From contig JAKAXS010000169.1 of the NCBI GenBank assembly GCA_021816505.1, positions 1 to 6,566 on the forward strand: a stretch of DNA of 6,566 nucleotides. Direction: 5' to 3'. A program made the translations under genes and the position numbers. This stretch comes from Pseudomonadota bacterium (GTDB lineage Bacteria; Pseudomonadota; Alphaproteobacteria; Rhizobiales; Hyphomicrobiaceae). Below the pieces are notes generated by a model. That model had not been told where the DNA came from. It saw only the letters and a program-made list of their open reading frames with translations, and made no database searches. The stretch's first letter is position 1. Every line of letters starts with the position of its first letter. Shown piece after piece: positions 1-5,721 of this stretch.

Positions 1-2
1 CC

Positions 3-395
3 GATCTAGTCGCCTTTATCGCGCGCGAATTGCGGCGCGCTCTCGCCCATCGCTCGACTGTCAAAGTGATCGTCGATGGCGATACCGTTTTCGTCCCGCG
101 CTTACTTCCTGCCGGCGCCGATATCAGCGCCCATGTTGCGGACGGCCGCTGCTCGCTCGCCATCGGAAGCTGGCACGACGACATGCTCTCGTCGGAAATG
201 GCTCTCAAGTACGCGATTTGGGCGGTCGAGGGGAACATCCGCGTCCGGATCGACCGGCTAGGAGGCAAGCTCTGGCAATGTGCGCTGGAGCGGAGGGTTG
301 GGGACGGCGAATGGCTGGAGGAAAGCGTCCTGGCGTATCCACGTTTCCGGCTTTGGCCGCGCCAGAAGACGACCGAGTACCTGCAAAACGTGTAG
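3..395 (+). CDS. Unrecognised protein, 5'-truncated by the window edge
   Basis: This reading frame is open from the first complete codon in the window (position 3) to a TAG at 393-395, giving 130 visible residues. The gene therefore probably begins upstream. A TTG at 30-32 is the first possible start inside the window, but nothing favours it over an upstream start. The visible part looks like a compact globular domain: an N-terminal basic helix (FIARELRRALAHR), then alternating short hydrophobic stretches (VKVIVDGDTVFVP, CSLAIGSW), then a patterned segment near the end (YAIWAVEGNIRVRIDRLGG). It has no signal peptide, membrane segment or known catalytic motif that I can recognise. It is convergent with cimA, with only three bases between the two stop codons. 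I do not assign a function. The coding call rests on the uninterrupted frame, the plausible amino acid mix and the neat fit against the neighbouring gene end. Confidence 0.7.
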   Translation, partial: DLVAFIARELRRALAHRSTVKVIVDGDTVFVPRLLPAGADISAHVADGRCSLAIGSWHDDMLSSEMALKYAIWAVEGNIRVRIDRLGGKLWQCALERRVGDGEWLEESVLAYPRFRLWPRQKTTEYLQNV

Positions 396-398
396 GCG

Positions 399-2009
399 CT
401 AAGCCGCCACCGCCCCGCTTTTCAGAAGCTTGTAATTGATACTGTCGAGCAGCGCCTCGAACGACGCGTCGATGATGTTGGGCGACACACCGACGGTGGT
501 CCATCGCTCGCCGGTGCTCGTATCGTAGCTTTCGACGAGCACGCGCGTAATCGCTTCCGTTCCGCCCGTCAGAATGCGCACCTTGTAGTCGACGAGTTCG
601 ACGTCGGCGATGAACTTCTGATAGCGCCCCAGATCCTTCCGCAGCGCGAAGTCCAGCGCGTTGACCGGGCCGTTGCCTTCGCCGACCGACCATAACGGCT
701 CCGCGTCACCGTTGACGTACACCTTCACGATCGCTTCGGAGACCGTCACCAGTTCTCCCGACGAATTGTGTCGCCGCTCCACCATCACGCGGAAGCTGTC
801 GACGGAGAAGTATTGAGGCACCTCACCCAGATGCCGGCGAGCGAGCAACTCGAAAGACGCCTCGGCGCTTTCGTAGGAATAACCTGAAGACTCCCGCTGC
901 TTCACCTCGTCCAACAGCGCGCCCACGCGGGCATCTTCCTTGTCGATGACGAGCCCCAGCCGGTCGATGGCGGCCAGGATGTTCGACTTGCCGGCCTGCT
1001 TCGACACCAGCAGCTTGCGTTCGTTGCCGACGGCTTCGGGCGCGACGTGCTCGTACGTTTCCGGGTCCTTGACGATCGCCGAAGCGTGGATGCCGGCTTT
1101 TGTCGCGAAGGCGCTGTCGCCGACATATGGCGCATGGCGGTTCGGTGCTTCGTTCAGCACCTCGTCAAGCACGCGGCTCGCATGCGTCAGCATGCGCAGC
1201 CGTGGCGGCGTCACACCCGTCTCGAAACGATCGGCAAACTCGCCCTTCAGCAGCAGCGTCGGAATGATCGACGTCAGGTTTGCGTTCCCGCACCGCTCGC
1301 CGAGCCCGTTCAGGGTGCCTTGGATCTGGCGGCATCCCGCCCGCACCGCCGCCAGCGTGTTGGCGACCGCATTTTCCGTATCGTTGTGGGTATGGATGCC
1401 CAGATTGTGACCCGGCACAACCTGCGTCACCTGCGATACGATGCGCTCCACTTCGTGAGGCAGCGTGCCACCGTTCGTGTCGCAAAGAACCACCCAGCGC
1501 GCACCGGCCTCGTAGGCCGTCCGGGCAACGGCCAGCGCGTACTCGCGATTGCCCTTGGTCCCGTCGAAAAAGTGCTCGCAGTCGAGCATCGCTTCGCGCC
1601 CGCTGGCGACCACGGCCTGGATCGACTCCGCGATGCCGCGCAGGTTTTCTTCGTTCGAGATGCCGAGCGCCACCCGCACGTGATAGTCCCACGACTTGGC
1701 GACGAGGCAGATCGCATCCGCCGACGACTGCAGGATCTGCTGGAAGCCAGCATCGTTCGACACCGAGCGCCCGGCACGCTTCACCATGCCGAATGCGGTG
1801 AACTTCGCGTGAGCGAGTTTCGGCCGGTCGGCGAAGAACGCCGTGTCGGTGGCGTTGGCGCCCGGATAGCCGCCTTCGATGTAATCCACGCCGAGATCGT
1901 CCATGACGACGGCCAAGCGACGCTTGTCATCGACCGAGAAATCGACGCCGGTCGTCTGCGCTCCGTCACGCAACGTCGTGTCGAACAGATAAAGCCGATC
2001 GCGCGTCAT
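399..2009 (-). CDS. cimA: Citramalate synthase (LeuA/homocitrate synthase-like family)
   Basis: Predicted to condense pyruvate with acetyl-CoA to (R)-citramalate in the cytoplasm, the first step of the threonine-independent route to 2-oxobutanoate and isoleucine. The 536-residue length is normal for the long CimA type. The N-terminal TIM-barrel carries the DRE-TIM signature DTTLRDGAQ (residues 10-18), the metal-binding HTHND (206-210) and the GTLNGLGERCGNAN block (231-244). Residues about 385-530 match the position of the LeuA-type C-terminal regulatory/dimer domain, which in relatives mediates end-product inhibition. The ATG at 2009 is chosen because family members begin only a few residues before the LFDTTLRDG motif. 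The Shine-Dalgarno before it is weak, which fits translation following the GNAT gene that stops 25 bp upstream. 2-Isopropylmalate or homocitrate synthase activity cannot be strictly excluded, but the RLYLFDTTLRDGAQTTGV opening and the length favour CimA. Confidence 0.93.
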   Translation of the reverse strand: MTRDRLYLFDTTLRDGAQTTGVDFSVDDKRRLAVVMDDLGVDYIEGGYPGANATDTAFFADRPKLAHAKFTAFGMVKRAGRSVSNDAGFQQILQSSADAICLVAKSWDYHVRVALGISNEENLRGIAESIQAVVASGREAMLDCEHFFDGTKGNREYALAVARTAYEAGARWVVLCDTNGGTLPHEVERIVSQVTQVVPGHNLGIHTHNDTENAVANTLAAVRAGCRQIQGTLNGLGERCGNANLTSIIPTLLLKGEFADRFETGVTPPRLRMLTHASRVLDEVLNEAPNRHAPYVGDSAFATKAGIHASAIVKDPETYEHVAPEAVGNERKLLVSKQAGKSNILAAIDRLGLVIDKEDARVGALLDEVKQRESSGYSYESAEASFELLARRHLGEVPQYFSVDSFRVMVERRHNSSGELVTVSEAIVKVYVNGDAEPLWSVGEGNGPVNALDFALRKDLGRYQKFIADVELVDYKVRILTGGTEAITRVLVESYDTSTGERWTTVGVSPNIIDASFEALLDSINYKLLKSGAVAA

Positions 2010-2034
2010 AGAGGTCTGGAGCCTGTTGCGGGAG

Positions 2035-2544
2035 TTACGCCTTCGAAGCCGGCGCGCTGCCCAAGTCCTTCTTCATCGTCGTGTTCGTCAGCCACTCGTC
2101 CTCGCACGGCACCGAATTGCGATGCTGCGCAACGTATCCGCGACGCTCGAAGAAGGGCTCCGCGGTATCGCTTGCCTCGACGGTGAGCGACGCCGCACCG
2201 CGTGCCGCAGCCAACCGTTCGAGCGCGTCCGCAAGCGCCGTGCCCACGCCCTGGCCGACGAAGTACGGGTGAACATACAGCATGTCGAGCGTTGCGTTGT
2301 CCTTAAGACTGCCAAACCCGGCATACTGGCCGTCAACCTTTACGATCAGTGTCACCATGCTGCCCAGGCGCGCGGCGAAGGCCTCCGCGTCCGCAGCGCC
2401 ACTCGCCCAGGCAAGCCGCTGGTCCTCGGAATACTCTTCCTGCGTCAGTTCCTCGATGCTCTGCGCGAACAGATCGACGAGCGCCATCGTATCGCCGGGC
2501 AGAAATGGCTGGAGCGGATAGGACTTCTTCGGTTGGTCGGCCAT
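2035..2544 (-). CDS. GNAT family N-acetyltransferase, YafP-like
   Basis: A 169-residue protein with a GNAT fold, expected to transfer an acetyl group from acetyl-CoA to an unknown amine. Motif A is clear at residues 87-104 (DMLYVHPYFVGQGVGTAL), with the QGVGTA loop that binds the CoA pyrophosphate. Motif B follows at about 121-138 (TVEASDTAEPFFERRGYV). The order of elements, including YSEDQRLAW near residue 38 and a WLTNTTMKKDL end, resembles what I recall of E. coli YafP. YafP has been linked to genotoxic-compound tolerance, but the substrate here cannot be read from sequence. The ATG at 2544 lies 5 bp after the stop of the GFA gene, and no strong ribosome binding site is visible, so translation is probably coupled to that gene. 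Its own stop is 25 bp before cimA. The last residues (GSAPASKA) look like a disordered tail. Confidence 0.9.
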   Translation of the reverse strand: MADQPKKSYPLQPFLPGDTMALVDLFAQSIEELTQEEYSEDQRLAWASGAADAEAFAARLGSMVTLIVKVDGQYAGFGSLKDNATLDMLYVHPYFVGQGVGTALADALERLAAARGAASLTVEASDTAEPFFERRGYVAQHRNSVPCEDEWLTNTTMKKDLGSAPASKA

Positions 2545-2549
2545 ATGCG

Positions 2550-3053
2550 TCAGTCGTGGTCCGGATGCTGGCGGTTGGACGATTTGATGAGGCCGAGCGT
2601 TTCCGCGCTTGTCGTCTCATCCGTTTGTGCACCGGCGAGACCGTGCAGATCGTCGAACCACGGCATGCGCGCCTCGGTGCCGTATTGTTTACGCGGCTTC
2701 ACGCGCTGCGGCTGGTCGAGCGAACCGATCGAAACGTCGATCTCGTTGACCAGCCCCTCGCTGCTGGGCTCCGCGCCGTGCGTGAGATAGCGGAACGTCA
2801 GCGGCGTGCCACACGCTTTGCAGAACCCGCGCTCCACCGCATCCGAACTCTTGAAGACCGACAAGTCGCCCTTGGTCACGGCGAAGTCGCTCATCGACAC
2901 TCCAGCAAGCGGCGCAAAGAACGACCCGAAGGCCTTCTGGCACATGCGGCAGTGGCAGATACTGGCGTTGGCCGGCTCCGCGAAAAGCGCATACCGCACC
3001 GCGCCGCACTGGCATCCGCCCGTATGCACCGCCTGACGATCTGCAGCAGTCAT
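2550..3053 (-). CDS. GFA family zinc protein (Gfa/CENP-V fold)
   Basis: A 167-residue member of the GFA family, named after glutathione-dependent formaldehyde-activating enzyme. All seven expected zinc-ligand cysteines are present: CxC at 14 and 16, CHCRMC at 33, 35 and 38, and FCKACG at 78 and 81. The C-terminal PWFDDLHGL segment also fits the family. Family membership does not establish formaldehyde chemistry, because most members have no known substrate. The ATG at 3053 is chosen over a TTG 24 bp upstream for two reasons. It overlaps the vapC stop as ATGA, and it has a good Shine-Dalgarno (AGGGGA, 3066-3061) seven bases before it. The TTG-initiated version would add eight unrelated residues. 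The last 20 or so residues are polar and probably disordered. The gene sits between vapC and the GNAT gene in one tight same-strand run. Confidence 0.9.
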   Translation of the reverse strand: MTAADRQAVHTGGCQCGAVRYALFAEPANASICHCRMCQKAFGSFFAPLAGVSMSDFAVTKGDLSVFKSSDAVERGFCKACGTPLTFRYLTHGAEPSSEGLVNEIDVSIGSLDQPQRVKPRKQYGTEARMPWFDDLHGLAGAQTDETTSAETLGLIKSSNRQHPDHD

Positions 3054-3472
3054 TGTAGCTTCCCCTTCACAGTCCAATTCTCAATCTTGAGATCGCGAAC
3101 ACGACTGAATTCCTCAGTGTTGCTTGTCACGAGCGTCAGACCCTGCGCGAGAGCATGCGCAGCGATCAACATGTCGTTCGCGCCGATCGGTTTGCCGCGA
3201 CGTTCCAAGTCCCAACGGATCGCCGCGTAACTCGCCGCTGCCCCTTCGTCATAGGGCAGGACCGGGACACGGGAAACTATAGCTTCCACAAGCTCCGCCA
3301 AGCGATCCGACCCACGCTTTGCAACGCCGAAGCGAAGTTCCGAAACGACGATAGCGCTGATGCACAAACTCGATTGGCCGACGCGGGAGACGTGTTCGGT
3401 CACGCTTCCCTGCGGATCTCGAATGATGTCGGAAATCACATTCGTATCGAGCATGTAGCGCAACAACGTCAA
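3050..3472 (-). CDS. vapC: VapC-type PIN-domain ribonuclease toxin
   Basis: A 140-residue PIN-domain protein, predicted to be the toxin of a type II VapBC pair. VapC toxins are Mg2+-dependent endoribonucleases that commonly cut initiator tRNA or the sarcin-ricin loop of 23S rRNA; the target here is unknown. The acidic active-site set is intact: D9 in YMLDTN, E45 in VSELRFG, D100 in GANDMLIAAHA, and the TSNTEEF region (N118, E121). IGANDMLIAAHA and LVTSN are typical of the MvpT/VapC branch. The start is a TTG at 3472 overlapping the vapB stop as TTGA. A GGAGG (3487-3483) lies 10 bases before it, whereas the next in-frame ATG (3454) would be too far from that site and would remove conserved N-terminal residues. 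There is no sign of decay, so the toxin is probably functional. Confidence 0.93.
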   Translation of the reverse strand: MTLLRYMLDTNVISDIIRDPQGSVTEHVSRVGQSSLCISAIVVSELRFGVAKRGSDRLAELVEAIVSRVPVLPYDEGAAASYAAIRWDLERRGKPIGANDMLIAAHALAQGLTLVTSNTEEFSRVRDLKIENWTVKGKLQ

Positions 3473-3708
3473 AGTTCGACATCCTCCGGCGCCGGCTGTG
3501 TCTCGTCCAGGTCAGGAAACGGTCCCTGCCATGGTTCCTGGCTGCGAAGCCAGTCCACAAGGTCGCTCTTGTACACCGGCTCGATCACGAGCTTGTCTCC
3601 CTCACGGCGCATCACGGCTTCATCCCCGGGAAGCTCGAACTCCACGGGAATGCGAACGGCTTGATTGCGTCCGTTGCGAAAGAGTTTGACGTGCCGTTCG
3701 GCGCCCAT
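3469..3708 (-). CDS. vapB: VapB-type antitoxin, AbrB/MazE-like DNA-binding fold
   Basis: A 79-residue antitoxin expected to neutralise the adjacent VapC and, with it, repress their shared promoter. Residues 5-44 form an AbrB/MazE-type swapped-hairpin DNA-binding domain, with the hallmark LFRNGRNQAVRIP (9-21) and a VMRREGDKLVIEP strand pair (32-44). The C-terminal part (about 49-79) is acidic and proline-rich with W53, W60 and F64. It fits the extended toxin-clamping tail of VapB proteins. The ATG at 3708 has a ribosome binding site (AAGGA, about 3719-3715) a few bases upstream. It overlaps vapC by four bases, the usual arrangement for coupled antitoxin-toxin translation. A promoter and palindromic operator lie immediately upstream. 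Confidence 0.92.
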   Translation of the reverse strand: MGAERHVKLFRNGRNQAVRIPVEFELPGDEAVMRREGDKLVIEPVYKSDLVDWLRSQEPWQGPFPDLDETQPAPEDVEL

Positions 3709-3721
3709 CCTATTTCCTTTT

Positions 3722-3745
3722 TGGCATATGCCTTAGCCTATGCCA
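3722..3745. promoter_or_regulatory. Palindromic element, probable VapB/VapBC operator
   Basis: The arms TGGCATA (3722-3728) and TATGCCA (3739-3745) form a perfect inverted repeat with a 10-bp spacer. A second, perfect 10-bp palindrome GGCATATGCC (3723-3732) lies inside it. The GGCATA half-site thus occurs three times in alternating orientation across the -10 and predicted start site of the vapB promoter. VapB-type antitoxins with AbrB folds typically bind such inverted repeats and repress their own operon, so this is the natural autoregulatory site. Protein binding is inferred. Confidence 0.6.
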
Positions 3746-3763
3746 GCTTGAAAACGAGGTCAA
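3735..3763 (-). promoter_or_regulatory. Candidate sigma70-type promoter of the vapBC-GFA-GNAT-cimA run
   Basis: On the minus strand there is TTGACC (3763-3758) as -35 and TAGGCT (3740-3735) as -10, with a 17-bp spacer. This would start transcription near 3728, about 20 bases before the vapB ATG. The -35 matches five of six consensus bases. The -10 matches three, including the important first A and last T. It is the only convincing promoter-like pair I see between cysS and cimA. Confidence 0.5.
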
Positions 3764-3775
3764 GAAGCAGCGCCG

Positions 3776-5197
3776 CTAAGCCATCAGCTCCCACGTCGTT
3801 ACGATCTCTCCCGTCTTGGGATCCTTGGCGTCCTTGAGTTGCACACCCATGGCGACAAGCTCGTCGCGGATGCGGTCGCCCTCCTTGAAATCTCTAGCTT
3901 TGCGCGCCGCGGACCGGGCCGCAATGAGTTCGGCCACCTTCGCGCCATCCACGTCCGCGCTCGCGACGCCCACGTTCAATTCGGCCGGTGTTTCGCCGTC
4001 CAGCAGACCGAGGAACCTCAGCGTGGCGCTGAACTCGGCCGCCTGGTCGGCATTGCGGCGCGCCGACTTCGCCAGACCGTGAATGATCGACAGGACGCTC
4101 GGCGTGTTGAGGTCATCGCTCAGGGCCGCCACCACTTCGGCGTTGGGAGCGCCATCGTTGGACGCGCCCTGCACCAGCTTGGCGAACTCGGTCAGCGTCG
4201 CGCGCGCCTGCACGAGCCGCTCCGCCGTCCAATCGATGGGCTGGCGATAGTGCGTGCCGAGCATCGCCAGGCGCACCACGCGCCCATGCCACTCGCTGGC
4301 ACCGAACGACTTCGTCGCCAGCAGCTGGTTGATGGTGATGAAGTTGCCGAGCGACTTCGACATCTTCTCGCCTTCCACCTGCAGGAAGCCGTTGTGCATC
4401 CAGACATTCGCCATCACCGGCGTGCCGTGCGCGCAGCGCGACTGCGCGATCTCGTTCTCGTGGTGCGGAAATACGAGGTCGATGCCGCCGCCATGAATGT
4501 CGAACACCGGACCCAGGTGCTTTTCCGCCATTGCGGAGCACTCGATGTGCCAGCCCGGCCGCCCGGCCACGTCGATGCCGCACGGGCTCGGCCACGCCGG
4601 CTCGCCGGGCTTTGACGGCTTCCACAGCACGAAGTCCATCGGGTCGCGCTTGTAGGGGGCGACTTCCACCCGGGCGCCGGCCTCCATCTCGTCCGTCGAG
4701 CGGTTCGACAGCTGTCCGTAGTCCTGCATCGACGCGACGTGGAACAGCACGTGCCCCTCCGCCACGTAGGCGTGACCGCGCTCGACCAGCTGATCGCACA
4801 GCCGCTTCATCTCTTCGATGTGCTCTGTCGCGCGCGGCTCCACTGTCGGCGGCAGCACGCCCAGCGCGGCGATATCCTCGTGAAACTGTTTTTCGGTCGC
4901 CGACGTGACGCGGCGGATGGCCTCGTTCAAGGCCAGCTCCGGATACTCCTGTGCCGCCCGCGCATTGATCTTGTCGTCCACGTCCGTGATGTTGCGCACG
5001 TACGTGACGCGGTCGGCGCCGTAAGCATGCCGCAGTAAACGAAACAACACGTCGAACACGATGACGGGCCGCGCATTGCCGATGTGCGCATAGTCGTAGA
5101 CCGTCGGTCCGCACACGTACATGCGGACGTTGTTCGGATCGATCGGCTGAAACGGCTCTTTGCGCCGCGTGAGCGTATTGTAGAGCGTAAGCGACAA
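3776..5197 (-). CDS. cysS: Cysteinyl-tRNA synthetase (class I)
   Basis: Attaches cysteine to tRNA-Cys using ATP in the cytoplasm; an essential translation enzyme. At 473 residues it is near the usual bacterial length. The class I catalytic signatures are intact: HIGN (residues 38-41, the HIGH motif) and KMSKS (278-282). The catalytic zinc ligands expected from the E. coli enzyme are C29 (MYVCGPTVYD), C220 (GWHIECSAM), H245 and E249 (FPHHENEIAQ). The C-terminal helical and anticodon-recognition parts follow to the TAG at 3778-3776. The start is a TTG at 5197 supported by AGAGGA (5208-5203) five bases upstream. The frame has no ATG between that site and an in-frame TGA further upstream, and family members begin about here (LYNTLTRRKEPF). 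It is followed after 67 bp by vapB on the same strand with no visible terminator. Confidence 0.97.
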   Translation of the reverse strand: MSLTLYNTLTRRKEPFQPIDPNNVRMYVCGPTVYDYAHIGNARPVIVFDVLFRLLRHAYGADRVTYVRNITDVDDKINARAAQEYPELALNEAIRRVTSATEKQFHEDIAALGVLPPTVEPRATEHIEEMKRLCDQLVERGHAYVAEGHVLFHVASMQDYGQLSNRSTDEMEAGARVEVAPYKRDPMDFVLWKPSKPGEPAWPSPCGIDVAGRPGWHIECSAMAEKHLGPVFDIHGGGIDLVFPHHENEIAQSRCAHGTPVMANVWMHNGFLQVEGEKMSKSLGNFITINQLLATKSFGASEWHGRVVRLAMLGTHYRQPIDWTAERLVQARATLTEFAKLVQGASNDGAPNAEVVAALSDDLNTPSVLSIIHGLAKSARRNADQAAEFSATLRFLGLLDGETPAELNVGVASADVDGAKVAELIAARSAARKARDFKEGDRIRDELVAMGVQLKDAKDPKTGEIVTTWELMA

Positions 5198-5269
5198 GGC
5201 AGTCCTCTCATCGCCGGCGTGTCGCCAGCGCGCGTCAGATACGGCCGAAAAATAGCCTGATCATCGCGG

Positions 5270-5299
5270 GTTATGGGCCGCACGCCCTTTGGCCGTCAA
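5270..5299 (-). promoter_or_regulatory. Candidate cysS promoter
   Basis: On the minus strand there is TTGACG (5299-5294) as -35 and CATAAC (5275-5270) as -10, with an 18-bp spacer. This predicts a start near 5263 and a 5' untranslated leader of about 65 bases before the cysS TTG. It lies in the 121-bp gap between the 74-residue gene and cysS. I saw no T-box or other recognisable leader in this gap, nor a terminator for the preceding gene. The call rests only on hexamer similarity. Confidence 0.4.
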
Positions 5300-5318
5300 G
5301 CGCCGTGCACTGGAGAAA

Positions 5319-5543
5319 TCACCAGTCGCCGGGCTTCTCGCAGCCCAGAGGCGCCGGGCCCGGATCGACCAGCCGGCGCCGCACCGTCTGGCACGACCAA
5401 GAACGCACGGCGTCGGGTAACCGGCTGTTGATGGCGGTCCAGGCTTCGTCATACGGATTGGCGAGTGTCAGGGTGCGATAAAACCAGAAGCATCCCGTCA
5501 CCACCGTGAGAAAAATGATGAGCGAGAACAAACGTCTCAACAT
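5319..5543 (-). CDS. Small membrane- or lipid-anchored protein, function unknown
   Basis: A 74-residue protein that I do not recognise. Two basic residues (R3, R4) precede a strongly hydrophobic stretch from about residue 5 to 22. Within it VTGC (15-18) matches the loose lipobox pattern, so C18 could be lipid-modified after signal peptidase II cleavage. Alternatively, the aromatic run just after it (FWFYR) could extend a single membrane-spanning helix. Either way, the remaining 50 or so residues would face the periplasm, where C51 and C68 could form a disulfide. The ATG at 5543 has a good Shine-Dalgarno-like AAGGGA about eight bases upstream. The gene is on the same strand as cysS, which starts 121 bp later, and is divergent from the DUF2865-type gene. 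The ribosome binding site and the coherent anchor-plus-domain layout argue that it is real. Confidence 0.65.
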   Translation of the reverse strand: MLRRLFSLIIFLTVVTGCFWFYRTLTLANPYDEAWTAINSRLPDAVRSWSCQTVRRRLVDPGPAPLGCEKPGDW

Positions 5544-5610
5544 GCTTCGGTCCCTTCTTCAGCACGAGCGAACATTGCCGATCCGCGGTCTCTTACGTCG
5601 AGATCGTGAC

Positions 5611-5645
5611 GCGACTGTGCAAACTGCACGGCAAACAGCAGTCGC
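5611..5645. repeat. Nested inverted and direct repeats in the divergent intergenic region
   Basis: Outer arms GCGACTG (5611-5617) and CAGTCGC (5639-5645) are perfect inverted repeats around a 21-bp spacer. Inside, GTGCA-AAC-TGCAC (5617-5629) is a second small palindrome, and GCAAAC occurs twice in direct orientation 12 bp apart (5619-5624 and 5631-5636). The cluster lies between the 74-residue gene and the DUF2865-type gene, about 16 bp upstream of the candidate -35 of the latter. It could be a regulator binding site or a transcribed hairpin. No known operator consensus was recognised. Confidence 0.35.
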
Positions 5646-5660
5646 CGCATTTCATCCGCA

Positions 5661-5691
5661 TTGACCGCCTACCTCCAACCATGGCTATAAG
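5661..5691 (+). promoter_or_regulatory. Candidate promoter of the DUF2865-type gene
   Basis: TTGACC (5661-5666) and TATAAG (5686-5691) are separated by 19 bp, or 18 bp if CTATAA (5685-5690) is taken as the -10. Transcription would start near 5698, about 24 bases before the ATG at 5722. The hexamers are good but the spacing is slightly long. Its position just upstream of a divergent gene supports the call. Confidence 0.45.
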
Positions 5692-5721
5692 CCAGAAAAA
5701 AGCGAGCCGCAGCGGGACCAT

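Noticed and set aside
1047..2186. Plus-strand open frame of 379 codons
   Set aside because: It lies antisense to cimA and runs into the GNAT gene. It is rich in Arg, His and Ala and shows no domain; this is a typical GC-rich shadow frame.
3079..3092. Perfect palindrome TCTCAA-TC-TTGAGA at the end of vapC
   Set aside because: It is short and lies in codons of the VapC C-terminus, with no T-run and too small a loop for a good terminator. It is probably chance, though it sits just before the GFA ribosome site.
2026..3230. Two long plus-strand open frames (2026-2790 and 2349-3230)
   Set aside because: Both are antisense to the GNAT, GFA and vapC genes, which have clear family motifs on the minus strand. 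The plus-strand products have low-complexity basic composition.
3746..3764. Short inverted repeat CTTGA / TCAAG after cysS as a terminator
   Set aside because: It has only five base pairs, is not GC-rich and has no following T-run. It overlaps the -35 of the vapB promoter.
4113..5114. Minus-strand frame of 333 codons inside cysS, and its plus-strand counterpart 3839-4615
   Set aside because: These are alternative-frame shadows of cysS. They are rich in Arg, Ala and Gly and carry no motifs.
5198..5318. T-box, tRNA gene or other RNA element upstream of cysS
   Set aside because: No T-box sequence, cloverleaf or riboswitch-like conserved core was found in this gap; only a candidate promoter and the ribosome binding site.
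5348..5380. GC-rich inverted repeat GGCGCCGG / CCGGCGCC
   Set aside because: It lies inside the coding end of the 74-residue gene, has a long spacer and no T-run, and such repeats are common by chance at this GC content.
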